The notes: generated by a model not told the origin, from the sequence alone. Counted from the first letter of the stretch, positions 45,636 through 55,340 are shown. The stretch: DNA of 64,000 nucleotides from Aliivibrio_A kagoshimensis (GCF_050337105.1 NZ_JAKJSQ010000003.1:120482-184481), one strand, 5' to 3'. Made by a program: numbers and translations.

Positions 45636-48098
45636 ATGTCTATAAGCAGAAGAAGTTTTTTAAAAGGTGTTGCTACCACCAGTGCTGTGTCGGTTATCGG
45701 TCCAAGTCTATTAATGGCTTCAAAAGCCAACGCAGCAGAAACAACGGGTACCTGGAAAGTATCGGGTTCACATTGGGGGGCATTTCGTGCCCATATCTAT
45801 GCGGGTAAAGTACAAGAGATTAAGCCGCTAGAGTTGGATAAGCACCCAACAGAGATGATCAATGGTATTAAAGGCATTATCTATAGCCCAAGCCGTGTTC
45901 GTTACCCTATGGTTCGTTTAGATTGGTTAAAGAAGCATAAATACAGCGGAGAAACTCGCGGTAACAATCGTTTTATTCGTGTGACTTGGGATGAAGCGTT
46001 AGATCTTTTCTACCGTGAACTTGAGCGAGTTCAAAAAGATTATGGCCCTTGGGCGTTGCATGCTGGTCAAACTGGCTGGCGTCAAACGGGTCAGTTCCAC
46101 AGCTGCACCAGTCACATGCAACGTGCTGTTGGTATGCATGGTAACTTCATTACTAAAGTAGGCGACTACTCAACGGGTGCAGGTCAAACGATCTTACCGT
46201 ATGTGTTAGGGTCAACGGAAGTCTATGCACAGGGAACCTCTTGGTCTGAGATTCTAGATAACAGTAAAAACGTCATTCTCTGGGCTACCGATCCAGTGAA
46301 AAACCTACAGGTAGGTTGGAACTGTGAAACGCATGAGTCTTACCCATACCTTGAGCAGCTGAAAGAGAAAGTAGCTCAAGGTGAGATTAATGTTATCTCT
46401 GTGGATCCGGTTAAGAACAAAACTCAGCGTTATTTAGAGAATGAGCACTTCTACATCAACCCGCAAACTGATGTACCCTTCATGCTGGCGTTGGCTCATA
46501 CGCTATACACTGAAGATCTTTACGATAAAAAATTCATTGATACCTACTGTTTAGGTTTTGATGACTTCATGCCATATGTACTGGGAACCACCAAAGATAA
46601 AGTAGAGAAAACTCCAGAGTGGGCCGCTGAAATTTGTGGGGTAACGCCTGAGCAGATCCGTCAGTTTGCCCGCATGATGGCTGCAGAACGTACACAAATT
46701 CTATTTGGCTGGTGTATTCAACGCCAAGAGCACGGTGAACAGCCATACTGGATGGGAGCGGTACTTGCTGCCATGGTTGGACAAATTGGTCTTCCAGGCG
46801 GTGGTGTCTCTTATGGCCACCACTATAGCGGTATTGGTGTCCCATCGACTGGCTTTGCTGCACCGGGTGGTTTCCCTCGAAACGTTGACCAAGGACAGAA
46901 GCCAAAATGGGATAATAATGACTTCAACGGCTACAGCAGAACGATTCCTGTCGCACGCTGGGTTGATTGTCTGTTAGAGCCGGGTAAAGAGATTAAGTAC
47001 AACGGTTCTAAAGTGAAACTTCCGGACTACAAAATGATGGTGATCAGTGGAAATAACCCATGGCACCACCACCAAGATCGCAACCGTATGAAGCTGGCGT
47101 TCCAAAAGCTGCAAACGGTCGTGACGGTTGATTTTGCTTGGACGGCAACCTGTCGTTTCTCTGATATCGTGCTACCAGCTTGTACGCAGTGGGAACGTAA
47201 CGATATTGATATCTACGGTTCCTATTCTGGTCGTGGTCTATTGGCCATGCAGAAATTGGTGGATCCGCTATACCAGTCGAAATCTGACTTTGATATCTTT
47301 ACTGAGTTATCACGCCGTTTTGGTAAGCAGGAGCAATATACTCGTGGTATGGACGAGATGGAGTGGGTTAAATCACTGTATGACGACTGTCGTGCTGCGA
47401 ACAAAGGCAAGTTTGAGATGCCTGAATTTGCGGAATTCTGGAAATTGGGTGTTCTCGACTTTGGTCAAGGTAAACCTTGGGTTCGTCACGCTGATTTCCG
47501 CGAAGATCCTGAGATCAATGCACTGGGTACACCATCTGGCTTTATCGAGATCTTCAGTCGTAAGATTGACCGTTTCGGTTATGAGCAGTGCCAAGGTCAC
47601 CCAATGTGGTTTGAGAAAAGTGAGCGTTCGCATGGTGGACCGGGATCGAAGAAGCACCCATTCTGGTTACAGTCTTGCCACCCAGACAAGCGCCTTCACT
47701 CGCAGATGTGTGAATCGGAAGAGATACGTGCCACGTACGCTGTGAAAGGTCGTGAGCCTGTCTATATCAACCCGATTGATGCTAAAGCAAAAGGGATCAA
47801 GAGTGGTGATCTGGTTCGTGTCTTTAATGACCGCGGACAACTGTTAGCGGGCGCAGTGGTGACTGACAGCTATTCTCAAGGGGTTATTCGTATCGAAGAG
47901 GGGGCATGGTATGGGCCGATGAGTGAAAAAGTAGGCGCAATGGATACCTATGGCGATCCAAATACCTTAACTCAAGATATCCCAAGTTCAGAACTCGCGC
48001 AGGCAACAAGTGCAAATACCTGTTTGGTCAGTTTTGAGAAATTCACTGGGAAAGTTCCGCCAGTAACGTCATTTGGTGGTCCAATCGAAGTAGAATAG
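45636..48098 (+). CDS. torA: Trimethylamine-N-oxide reductase TorA
   Basis: This 820-residue molybdopterin enzyme reduces TMAO to trimethylamine in the periplasm. It has a twin-arginine signal (SRRSFLKG, residues 4-11) with cleavage probably after ANA (about 31-33). The molybdenum-ligand serine lies in GDYSTGAGQ. Length and motifs match TorA/DMSO-reductase enzymes. The chaperone torD and the regulators torS, torT and torR are not in this window. A terminator follows. Confidence 0.95.
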   Translation: MSISRRSFLKGVATTSAVSVIGPSLLMASKANAAETTGTWKVSGSHWGAFRAHIYAGKVQEIKPLELDKHPTEMINGIKGIIYSPSRVRYPMVRLDWLKKHKYSGETRGNNRFIRVTWDEALDLFYRELERVQKDYGPWALHAGQTGWRQTGQFHSCTSHMQRAVGMHGNFITKVGDYSTGAGQTILPYVLGSTEVYAQGTSWSEILDNSKNVILWATDPVKNLQVGWNCETHESYPYLEQLKEKVAQGEINVISVDPVKNKTQRYLENEHFYINPQTDVPFMLALAHTLYTEDLYDKKFIDTYCLGFDDFMPYVLGTTKDKVEKTPEWAAEICGVTPEQIRQFARMMAAERTQILFGWCIQRQEHGEQPYWMGAVLAAMVGQIGLPGGGVSYGHHYSGIGVPSTGFAAPGGFPRNVDQGQKPKWDNNDFNGYSRTIPVARWVDCLLEPGKEIKYNGSKVKLPDYKMMVISGNNPWHHHQDRNRMKLAFQKLQTVVTVDFAWTATCRFSDIVLPACTQWERNDIDIYGSYSGRGLLAMQKLVDPLYQSKSDFDIFTELSRRFGKQEQYTRGMDEMEWVKSLYDDCRAANKGKFEMPEFAEFWKLGVLDFGQGKPWVRHADFREDPEINALGTPSGFIEIFSRKIDRFGYEQCQGHPMWFEKSERSHGGPGSKKHPFWLQSCHPDKRLHSQMCESEEIRATYAVKGREPVYINPIDAKAKGIKSGDLVRVFNDRGQLLAGAVVTDSYSQGVIRIEEGAWYGPMSEKVGAMDTYGDPNTLTQDIPSSELAQATSANTCLVSFEKFTGKVPPVTSFGGPIEVE

Positions 48099-48123
48099 CT
48101 ACAGGACAATAAAATAAACCATT

Positions 48124-48151
48124 AAGCCAGTAGAAATACTGGCTTTTTTTA
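48124..48151 (+). terminator. Intrinsic terminator of torA
   Basis: AAGCCAGTA (48124-48132) pairs perfectly with TACTGGCTT (48137-48145) over loop GAAA, followed by a T-run. It lies 25 bases after the torA stop. Confidence 0.92.
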
Positions 48152-48240
48152 TACCTAACCTTTTGATTACTGGTACAGTAGGTATCTAGTACCAAATTAA
48201 CTGCTATAGTAATAATAGTGTCATTGCGAGTAAGGTTTTC

Positions 48241-49860
48241 ATGGCTTCAGATAAAAAAATCAGTTTTTTTCTCATTTTTGTTGTAGTTGTTGGCATGACG
48301 TTAACGACGGTGAGTAGCTTTCTTTTTTATAGTGCCGAGTCGAAAGCTATCACCCTTGAATTTCGTAAAGATGTCGATCAAAGAGCCGCCTCATTATATC
48401 GAGAAGTGCTGTTCAATTTTGAAGCTCTGCGTTCACTCGCGATCCTATTTAAGGGGCGTGACAGCGCTAAGTACACTCGTTTTAAGACAGAAGCGCAAAG
48501 CATCTTAACCAGACACCCCTCTATTCATGCTGTCGAATGGGTTCCTAGGATTCATGCATCAGACAAAGAACGCTATATCGATGAAATTCAAATCTACCTT
48601 CCGGACTACCAACTGACAGAGCGTTCAGAAAACGGAGAAATGGTCGCAACCAAAGATGCCGAAGAGTACTACCCCGTTTATTATATCGAGCCGCATGCTG
48701 GTAACGAAAAAGCGGTAGGTTTTAATCTAGCATCAAATCCGACCCGCTTTAAATCATTAGAGGAGTCGGCAAGCAGAGCAAAACCGGTCGCATCCGAGAA
48801 GGTCACTCTGGTGCAAGACCGTGATTCTAAGGTCGCCTTTTTAGCATTTTATCCTGTATACAGAGGAAGTTATGACACAGGAAAGCATCGCCAGCAGAAC
48901 CTGAGAGGGTTTGTGATAGGGGTATATCGAATTAATGATATTTTTCAACGCTCAGCTTTATCAGGCAGTGCGTTAGGTATCGATATGGATCTGGTGGATG
49001 AAACGGTTTCTGAGCCGCAAAATTTAATCAGCTATCAATCCCGCACCGGAATAGCAAAACACAAAAGTATTCGTTATCGCAAAGAGTTACCAGAGTTGTG
49101 GGGACGAAAATGGAGCATCATTGCTAAACCAACCATTAAATACGTCAGTGACCGTCGCACTATCTTGCCAGAAACCATCTTTATTGTAGGGGTTGTGTTC
49201 ACAGGACTTGTTGCTCTCTACATCTATATCATGGTTAATCGAGCAGCTCTGATTCAAAAAGTGGTGATAAAAAAGACCTGTGAATTGAACGAAGCGAATA
49301 AACAACTGAGGATATTAACCCGAGTCGATGGCTTAACGGGGATCTCTAACCGCAGGTACATGGATGAAGTGTTAAGCAAAGAGTGGAAAAGAGCGATTAG
49401 AAATAAGAGTCATATTGCCTTTATTTTGTTAGACGTTGATTTCTTTAAGCCTTATAACGACCACTATGGCCACCCGCAAGGTGATGAGTGTTTAAAAGCC
49501 ATTGCACATCGTTTGAACCAACTAATACATCGCCCGAGTGACCTTTTGGCGCGTTATGGTGGTGAAGAGTTTGCGTTGATTTTAGCGGAAACTGAAAATG
49601 CCATGCCTGTGGCTAAAATGTGTCGCCGAGCCATTGAGGACCTGCAGATCCCACATAAATTTTCAGAAGTGTCGGATGTTGTCACCATCAGTATTGGGCT
49701 GTGTGTTTGTGCGCCTAAAAAAGGATCCGATCCGAGTATGATCATTACCGCAGCGGATAAAGTGCTCTATAAGGCCAAATATTCAGGAAGAAACCGAATT
49801 GAAGTGATTGAGTTAAAAGATGGTGACATCGATGTTGAGCCGACTGACTTTGTCATTTAA
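48241..49860 (+). CDS. CHASE-GGDEF diguanylate cyclase
   Basis: This 539-residue inner-membrane protein has a first membrane segment (8-30), a periplasmic CHASE sensor domain (about 75-220, including HAVEWVPRI and GFNLASNPTR), a second membrane segment (309-333), and a GGDEF domain. The active-site motif is GGEEF (440-444), and the inhibitory site RPSD lies five residues before it (431-434), so it is likely an active, product-regulated c-di-GMP synthase. CHASE domains sense small periplasmic ligands; the ligand here is unknown. It stands alone after the torA terminator. Confidence 0.92.
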   Translation: MASDKKISFFLIFVVVVGMTLTTVSSFLFYSAESKAITLEFRKDVDQRAASLYREVLFNFEALRSLAILFKGRDSAKYTRFKTEAQSILTRHPSIHAVEWVPRIHASDKERYIDEIQIYLPDYQLTERSENGEMVATKDAEEYYPVYYIEPHAGNEKAVGFNLASNPTRFKSLEESASRAKPVASEKVTLVQDRDSKVAFLAFYPVYRGSYDTGKHRQQNLRGFVIGVYRINDIFQRSALSGSALGIDMDLVDETVSEPQNLISYQSRTGIAKHKSIRYRKELPELWGRKWSIIAKPTIKYVSDRRTILPETIFIVGVVFTGLVALYIYIMVNRAALIQKVVIKKTCELNEANKQLRILTRVDGLTGISNRRYMDEVLSKEWKRAIRNKSHIAFILLDVDFFKPYNDHYGHPQGDECLKAIAHRLNQLIHRPSDLLARYGGEEFALILAETENAMPVAKMCRRAIEDLQIPHKFSEVSDVVTISIGLCVCAPKKGSDPSMIITAADKVLYKAKYSGRNRIEVIELKDGDIDVEPTDFVI

Positions 49861-49866
49861 CGGGGA

Positions 49867-49884
49867 TGTAAACCATTTCGTACA
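49867..49884. promoter_or_regulatory. Possible TyrR box upstream of hpd
   Basis: TGTAAA-N6-CGTACA matches the TyrR box TGTAAA-N6-TTTACA at 10 of 12 positions. It lies about 190 bases before hpd, in the 217-bp gap after the diguanylate cyclase gene. The distance is long, but regulation of tyrosine catabolism by TyrR would fit. Confidence 0.35.
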
Positions 49885-50077
49885 CTTAACGTCACCAGAG
49901 CACGCTGCACGCAATACAAATTAAGAATGTCATCACTTACCTGTAAAATCGTACCGTTAATGTTACGAAAATGTTGCTAAGTTGTTCGTGTCTACTTTGG
50001 CCGATAATTACTATTTCACCGTTAATTCATCAATACTAGTAACAACTGATACTACTATTGAATGAAAGGAAAACTAG

Positions 50078-51121
50078 ATGAATAGTGATAATCCATTAGG
50101 GCTATGCGGAATTGAGTTTACCGAGTACGCCACCCCAGACACTGCATTTATGCATCGTGTGTTTACCGATTTTGGTTTTTCAAAAACGAAAAAACTGAAA
50201 GATAAAGCGATCAGTTACTATCATCAAAATGACATTCACTTCTTGTTGAACAATCAAAAGGGGGGCTTTGCTGATAAATTTGCAAAACAGCATGGTCCAG
50301 CTATCTGTTCTATGGGATGGCGTGTTGATGATGCCCAATATGCGTTTGATACTGCTGTAACACGTGGCGCGAAACCCGCCAGCGATGCGACTCATAAAGA
50401 CCTCCCTTATCCAGCAATTTATGGCATTGGTGATAGTTTGATCTATTTCATTGATAATTGGGGCGAGAAAGGTTCCATCTATGAAGAGGATTTTGAAGAG
50501 ATAGCGGATCCAAATTATGTCGAAGAGAAAGGTTTTTTAGCGATAGACCACCTGACCAATAATGTCTTAAAAGGCACCATGCAATATTGGGCTGATTTCT
50601 ACAAAGAGGTATTTGGTTTTACCGAAGTTCGTTACTTTGATATCAAAGGACAGAAGACGGCTTTAATCTCTTATGCACTGCAATCACCTTGCAAAACCTT
50701 CAGTATTCCAATCAATGAAGGAAAAGATGATAACAATAATCAGATTGATGAGTACCTTGATGAATATAAAGGACCGGGAGTGCAACACTTAGCCTTTTTA
50801 AGTCGTGATCTAGTCTCATCGGTTGAGAAACTGGACAAATCTTCGATACAGACGCTTAATATACTTCCTGAATATTATGAAACGGTTTTTGATCGCGTAC
50901 CTTGGGTCAAAGAGGACAAAGAGAAGATTAAAAAATATCAAATCTTAGTCGATAGCCAAGCGGATCAAACCTACTTACTGCAAATTTTCACTAAAAATCT
51001 GTTTGGACCTATCTTCATTGAGCTGATCCAACGAGAGAATGACAGCGGGTTTGGAGAAGGGAACTTCCAAGCACTGTTTGATTCGATTGAGCTTGATCAG
51101 ATGGAACGTGGAGTACTGTAA
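50078..51121 (+). CDS. hpd: 4-Hydroxyphenylpyruvate dioxygenase
   Basis: This 347-residue iron enzyme converts 4-hydroxyphenylpyruvate to homogentisate. The iron ligands are visible as His158 (AIDHLTNN), His237 (VQHLAFL) and Glu315 (FIELIQR). The start has AAAGGA 8 bases upstream. The usual next genes (hmgA, maiA, fahA) are not adjacent. If they are missing elsewhere in the genome, homogentisate would accumulate and oxidise to a brown melanin-like pigment, as known in some Vibrio strains. Confidence 0.94.
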   Translation: MNSDNPLGLCGIEFTEYATPDTAFMHRVFTDFGFSKTKKLKDKAISYYHQNDIHFLLNNQKGGFADKFAKQHGPAICSMGWRVDDAQYAFDTAVTRGAKPASDATHKDLPYPAIYGIGDSLIYFIDNWGEKGSIYEEDFEEIADPNYVEEKGFLAIDHLTNNVLKGTMQYWADFYKEVFGFTEVRYFDIKGQKTALISYALQSPCKTFSIPINEGKDDNNNQIDEYLDEYKGPGVQHLAFLSRDLVSSVEKLDKSSIQTLNILPEYYETVFDRVPWVKEDKEKIKKYQILVDSQADQTYLLQIFTKNLFGPIFIELIQRENDSGFGEGNFQALFDSIELDQMERGVL

Positions 51122-51136
51122 TCCCAACAATAATTG

Positions 51137-51162
51137 TGCCTCTTAATTAGGGGTATTTTTTA
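51137..51162 (+). terminator. Probable terminator of hpd
   Basis: TGCCTCT (51137-51143) pairs with AGGGGTA (51149-51155) with two G-T pairs around TAATT, followed by TTTTTT. It lies 16 bases after the hpd stop. Confidence 0.65.
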
Positions 51163-51216
51163 TCTTAATACGCTAACATAGCGGGCTATTATCTTAGCTT
51201 TGAGCCCTTTATCGTC

Positions 51217-52521
51217 ATGACCTCTGCCACAATGTCTGCCAGTTTCACCGAACTTGGCCTTATTTCTCCTCTACTTGCTCGATTAACTGAGTTGGAATAT
51301 CAACAGCCTACGCCAATCCAAGCGAAGGTTATTCCAAGCATATTAGCGGGACGTGACGTCATTGCAGGGGCCAATACAGGTTCAGGTAAAACAGCCAGCT
51401 TTGCACTGCCTCTCTTACAGCAACTTTTTCAACAACTTGACCATTCAGCACGTAACAAAAGCAGTAAAGGTAACTATGTGACTGATCTGATTTTGGTGCC
51501 TACACGTGAGCTCGCCAAACAAGTTGCTGACAGTATTAAATCGTATGCGGTGCATTTCAATGGTGAGATCAAAACGGTCTCCGTGTTTGGTGGTGTCTCA
51601 GCCAATACCCAAATGCTCGCCCTACGAGGAGGCACTGATATTTTGGTGGCAACGCCAGGTCGTCTGCTCGATTTGATCTCCAGTAATGCCGTTAAGCTCG
51701 ATCGAGTAAAAACCTTAGTGCTTGATGAAGCGGATCGAATGTTAAGTTTAGGCTTTACCGAGGAGTTGTCTGAACTATTAGCACTATTGCCAACGAAAAA
51801 GCAGACGTTACTCTTTTCAGCGACGTTTCCTGAGCAAGTACAAGCTCTTACTGAACAGCTGCTTACCGATCCGATTGAGATACAATTGCAAAGTGCGGAT
51901 AGCAGTACTTTAGTACAACGTGTTTTTACCGTGAATAAAGGTGAAAAAACGGCGTTGTTGGCACATTTGATTACCGAGCATCAATGGCGACAAGCCCTTA
52001 TTTTTGTTAATGCAAAAAACAACTGTGAGCACCTAGCGGACAAGCTTGCTAAACGTGGTATTGCAGCGGATGTGTTTCATGGTGACAAAGGACAAGGGGC
52101 ACGTAGCCGTGTGTTAGAAGCCTTTAAAGCGGGTGAGATAGAGGTATTGATTGCAACAGACATCGCTGCACGTGGTCTTGATATCGAAAAGCTGCCAGTG
52201 GTGATCAACTTTAACTTACCGAGAAGCCCTTCAGATTACATGCACCGCATTGGTCGAAGTGGTCGTGCTGGTGAAGTGGGTTTGGCGCTGTCGCTGATTG
52301 ATTATGAAGATTACCATCACTTTATAGTCATTGAAAAAAAGAACAAGATACGCCTTGAACGTGAACAAGTAGCAGGGTTTGAAGTGGATGAAGAGATCAC
52401 TGACGCGCTGCTAGAAGCGATTAAGCCGATGGCAAAAGCTGAAGGAACAGGCAAAAAGAAACGCAAAAAGAGTAAACCAATGAACGACGATCTGTGGCTG
52501 AGACATTCTGACTCTGAATAA
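51217..52521 (+). CDS. DEAD-box ATP-dependent RNA helicase (RhlE-like)
   Basis: This 434-residue helicase has the Q motif near PTPIQ, motif I GANTGSGKT (51-59), DEAD (169-172), SAT (200-202) and motif VI HRIGRSGRAG, then a short basic tail (KKKRKKSK). The layout is that of RhlE/SrmB-type RNA remodelling proteins; the exact substrate is unknown. The start may be ATG 51217 or the in-frame ATG 51232, and neither has a good ribosome-binding site. Confidence 0.9.
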   Translation: MTSATMSASFTELGLISPLLARLTELEYQQPTPIQAKVIPSILAGRDVIAGANTGSGKTASFALPLLQQLFQQLDHSARNKSSKGNYVTDLILVPTRELAKQVADSIKSYAVHFNGEIKTVSVFGGVSANTQMLALRGGTDILVATPGRLLDLISSNAVKLDRVKTLVLDEADRMLSLGFTEELSELLALLPTKKQTLLFSATFPEQVQALTEQLLTDPIEIQLQSADSSTLVQRVFTVNKGEKTALLAHLITEHQWRQALIFVNAKNNCEHLADKLAKRGIAADVFHGDKGQGARSRVLEAFKAGEIEVLIATDIAARGLDIEKLPVVINFNLPRSPSDYMHRIGRSGRAGEVGLALSLIDYEDYHHFIVIEKKNKIRLEREQVAGFEVDEEITDALLEAIKPMAKAEGTGKKKRKKSKPMNDDLWLRHSDSE

Positions 52522-52554
52522 TGCAAGGACATACCATAAGGATAAGGTGTCGTT

Positions 52555-52899
52555 ATGCGAAAAAGTGACAAAAAAAAAGACAATCAGTTGAGAGTCGCAC
52601 TGACTGAAGTATGTGATAGTGCGGAAAAAGAGTATCAAGGGTTTCAGTGGCTGACGCATAGGGTGAATTACGATGATTTTCCTAAATCACTGAGAATAGT
52701 CTGTGTGTTTGCGAGCAACAAGGAATTGGAAAGTTTTAAGAGCAGTAATTATTTCGATGATCTGAACGCACGGATTCAACAAAAACTGCTTGGTCTCGCT
52801 ATTAACCTTAAGAGAGTGAATGATCATATTCTTTATGATACCGAAGAAGCGTGCTGTAAAGGGCATAACGGAAAATGGGCGAACAGGCTTAGCCACTAA
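52555..52899 (+). CDS. Conserved hypothetical protein (called Fis-family in some Vibrio annotations)
   Basis: This 114-residue protein starts MRKSDKKKDNQLRVALTEVCDSAEKE, contains GFQWLTHRVNYDDFPKSL, and ends with a small Cys/His-containing region (EACCKGHNGKW). I recall similar proteins in Vibrio and Shewanella labelled Fis-family regulators, but I do not see a Fis helix-turn-helix here, so I leave the function open. It lies 33 bp after the helicase, so it may be cotranscribed. It converges on the hybrid kinase. Confidence 0.65.
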   Translation: MRKSDKKKDNQLRVALTEVCDSAEKEYQGFQWLTHRVNYDDFPKSLRIVCVFASNKELESFKSSNYFDDLNARIQQKLLGLAINLKRVNDHILYDTEEACCKGHNGKWANRLSH

Positions 52900-52916
52900 A
52901 TGGTAAATAGGAATAT

Positions 52917-54689
52917 CTAGGTCAATTTTTGTTGATCTAGTGTCACTCCCCATCGACTGAGTACATTCTGTATATCGGCTCTTTTATAGGGTTTATTCAC
53001 AATCTCATCCATGCCACACTCTATGCATCGCTCCCTTTCAAGTGGCGTTGTGCTCGCCGTCAAAGCGATGATTGGCTTGATATAACCTTGTGTGCGAAGT
53101 TGAGTCGTCGCTTCAAAACCATCCATAATGGGCATGCGACAGTCCATCAAAATAATATCGACCGACTTTTCCTCGAGAAATTGCAGAGCCTCTTCACCAT
53201 TGTTGACAATAAATGCTTCTACATTGAGGTTTTCAAGAATCGCGGTAATCAGCATTCTATTGGTCTGACTATCTTCCGCGATTAAGACTGACAACGTTGA
53301 AATAGGAAAAGGTGGAATTTGCTGAGAATGACTCTCTTCAGGCTCTTCGGAGAGAGGCAATGGCAGGAATACTTCAAAGCAACTGCCTTCACCGAGTGTC
53401 GAGGTTAAGATGATATTTCCTTGCATCATATCAATGAGCTGTTTACAAATGGCCAAGCCAAGGCCGGTGCCTTCGTAGTTTCTTTTACTGGTGTTATCCA
53501 CTTGTGTAAACGGTGAAAATAGGCTTTTTATTTTATCATCCGGAATGCCTAACCCCGTATCGGTGACTGAAAACATGAGCGTGCTATCCTGCCAGCGAAT
53601 ACAAACGGTAATGGATCCCTGAGTGGTAAACTTAATGGCATTGCCAATTAAGTTTACCAGTATCTGCTTAATTCTATCAGGGTCACCATTGAGCTGGTTA
53701 GGCAGTGGCGTTACATAATCAAATTGGAGCGTAATACCCAGTTCACTGGCTTTAAATGCAAATAAGCTATAAACGGTTTGGCAAAGTTCGGTCGGCGAAA
53801 AAGCGAGGGAACTAATGCGCAGCATACCGGCGCTCATTTTACTGTAATCTAAAAGGTCATTAATAATGACACGTAATAGTTCTCCAGATTGCAACATGGT
53901 TTTTATTAGCGTTTTTTGAAATGGCGTGAGCGATGTGTCCGTCATCAAATCAGCAGCACCTAATAATCCATTGAGTGGCGTTCTTAGTTCATGATTGATC
54001 ATCGCAACAAAGTTTCGGGTCGCTTGTTCTGAGTGTTCAGCACGTTTCATTTCAGCGATGGTTCGAGTCAGTAAGGCTTGTCTTTCATAGGAAGCAGTCA
54101 GCATCTCAGCAAATAGAATCAGCTGTTTCTCAATAATACCCTGCCAAGAGAGGGGAGAATTGAGTTGAAAAGAGAGGTTACCTAACATTTTCTCTTTAGA
54201 CTGAATGGCAACACAAACTACATTACCGTTTTCACGCCAGGTTAGCCGATCACTTTGAATGCTAACTTTACTGCTTATTTGAATTTGGGTCAGTAATTGA
54301 TAATCACCGGCATTAAAGGTTCGGTATTTCGATTCAAGATCATCTGTGGTCAGACATAAACTAACGCCCTTCACCTGTTCAATCGCTTGAAGGTCATTAA
54401 CCAACCGCTGCATGAGATGAGGAGAAAAGGGGTTTTGAAGTAGTAACTGGTTATAATCGAGAAGTAAGGACTCTATATAAGCCTTAAATTGTAATAAAGA
54501 GATGTCTTGTTCTGAGCGTTGCTGAACAGCAACCAGAGAGTCTTCGACCAACTGTTTGGCTAGATAAAGCTCTCGACTTTTCTCTTCTAAGAGCTGTTCC
54601 GCACTCTCTTTAGCCGCTTGTACTCGTTTGATTTTTCGCTGTAACAGCTCTATCTCTTTTTCTGGGCTTATTTGGCGAGGATTAGACAT
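52917..54689 (-). CDS. H-NOX-associated hybrid histidine kinase
   Basis: This 590-residue soluble kinase has no membrane segment. It has an N-terminal coiled coil (1-60), a poorly conserved middle (about 70-200), the phosphoacceptor His233 in NHELRTPLNG, ATP-binding boxes NLIGNAIKF (N350), DTGLGIP and GTGLGLAICKQL, and a C-terminal receiver with Asp516 in LMDCRMPIMDG. It lies 11 bp after the H-NOX gene, so NO sensed by H-NOX should control it. In V. harveyi a similar pair (HqsK) feeds quorum sensing. No Hpt protein is encoded nearby. Confidence 0.92.
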   Translation of the reverse strand: MSNPRQISPEKEIELLQRKIKRVQAAKESAEQLLEEKSRELYLAKQLVEDSLVAVQQRSEQDISLLQFKAYIESLLLDYNQLLLQNPFSPHLMQRLVNDLQAIEQVKGVSLCLTTDDLESKYRTFNAGDYQLLTQIQISSKVSIQSDRLTWRENGNVVCVAIQSKEKMLGNLSFQLNSPLSWQGIIEKQLILFAEMLTASYERQALLTRTIAEMKRAEHSEQATRNFVAMINHELRTPLNGLLGAADLMTDTSLTPFQKTLIKTMLQSGELLRVIINDLLDYSKMSAGMLRISSLAFSPTELCQTVYSLFAFKASELGITLQFDYVTPLPNQLNGDPDRIKQILVNLIGNAIKFTTQGSITVCIRWQDSTLMFSVTDTGLGIPDDKIKSLFSPFTQVDNTSKRNYEGTGLGLAICKQLIDMMQGNIILTSTLGEGSCFEVFLPLPLSEEPEESHSQQIPPFPISTLSVLIAEDSQTNRMLITAILENLNVEAFIVNNGEEALQFLEEKSVDIILMDCRMPIMDGFEATTQLRTQGYIKPIIALTASTTPLERERCIECGMDEIVNKPYKRADIQNVLSRWGVTLDQQKLT

Positions 54690-54700
54690 GTTGGCCCCTT

Positions 54701-55234
54701 CTATAAGCGTACCAAGTGAAACCTAACGTGTGAGTTATCATTATTTACAGGAGCCATTGTAATGTTAATCGCTTCATCGAAGTGGTCTGCACACCCTTTA
54801 ATTAATCCTAAGCAGACATGAGATAAACACCTTGCTGAAAGGTAGTCCAAGATCAATTCACTTTCCGTTGAAGAGATGAAGTTAAAGCTGGGTGGGTTCG
54901 CGTTTGGGTAGAGTTTTTTTACTTCAATATGAATGTAATTTTCAACGCTTTTAATGAAATCAAAAGTAGAGGAGGATTGTCCCTCTAAGCTTGGCATACT
55001 GTTGTATAAACTGATGAATACAGTTTGTCCATATACTTGTTGAAGCTCCTCAATAGAGATCTTCGTCAATTGACTCAGTGTTATAATGAGTTTGACGAGA
55101 TCTCTATGATCATAACTGCCGACACTGGTATAGATACCTTCATCGTCATTAAGATCTAACATCTCTTGGCACACGTCTAATCCAAATTTCTCCTCTACAA
55201 GTGCAATAAACTCAGAAAATAGGATACCTTTCAT
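54701..55234 (-). CDS. hnoX: H-NOX haem protein, nitric oxide sensor
   Basis: The open frame starts at 55276, but ATG 55234 (MKGILFSEFIALVEEKFG) is the family N-terminus and has GGAG upstream on the minus strand, giving 177 residues. The axial haem ligand His102 (IHIEVKKLYP) and the YxSxR motif Tyr131-Ser133-Arg135 are exactly where the family has them. It should bind haem and NO and regulate the adjacent hybrid kinase. Confidence 0.94.
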   Translation of the reverse strand: MKGILFSEFIALVEEKFGLDVCQEMLDLNDDEGIYTSVGSYDHRDLVKLIITLSQLTKISIEELQQVYGQTVFISLYNSMPSLEGQSSSTFDFIKSVENYIHIEVKKLYPNANPPSFNFISSTESELILDYLSARCLSHVCLGLIKGCADHFDEAINITMAPVNNDNSHVRFHLVRL

Positions 55235-55340
55235 AATGCAAAACTCCGTGGTGGCAATAGTAAAAAAATAGACCAATAAACCACAGGTTACAATCTGTTA
55301 GCGAAAAACTAGAAGGTTAATACCGATAGATGTGTTTCCG

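Noticed and set aside
48168..48180. TACTG-GTA-CAGTA inverted repeat before the CHASE-GGDEF gene
   Set aside because: Arms are only 5 bases and it matches no regulator site I know; chance occurrence is likely.
49927..49980. 17-codon ORF upstream of hpd that could be a leader peptide
   Set aside because: No ribosome-binding site, no run of Tyr or Phe codons, and no terminator/antiterminator pair follows.
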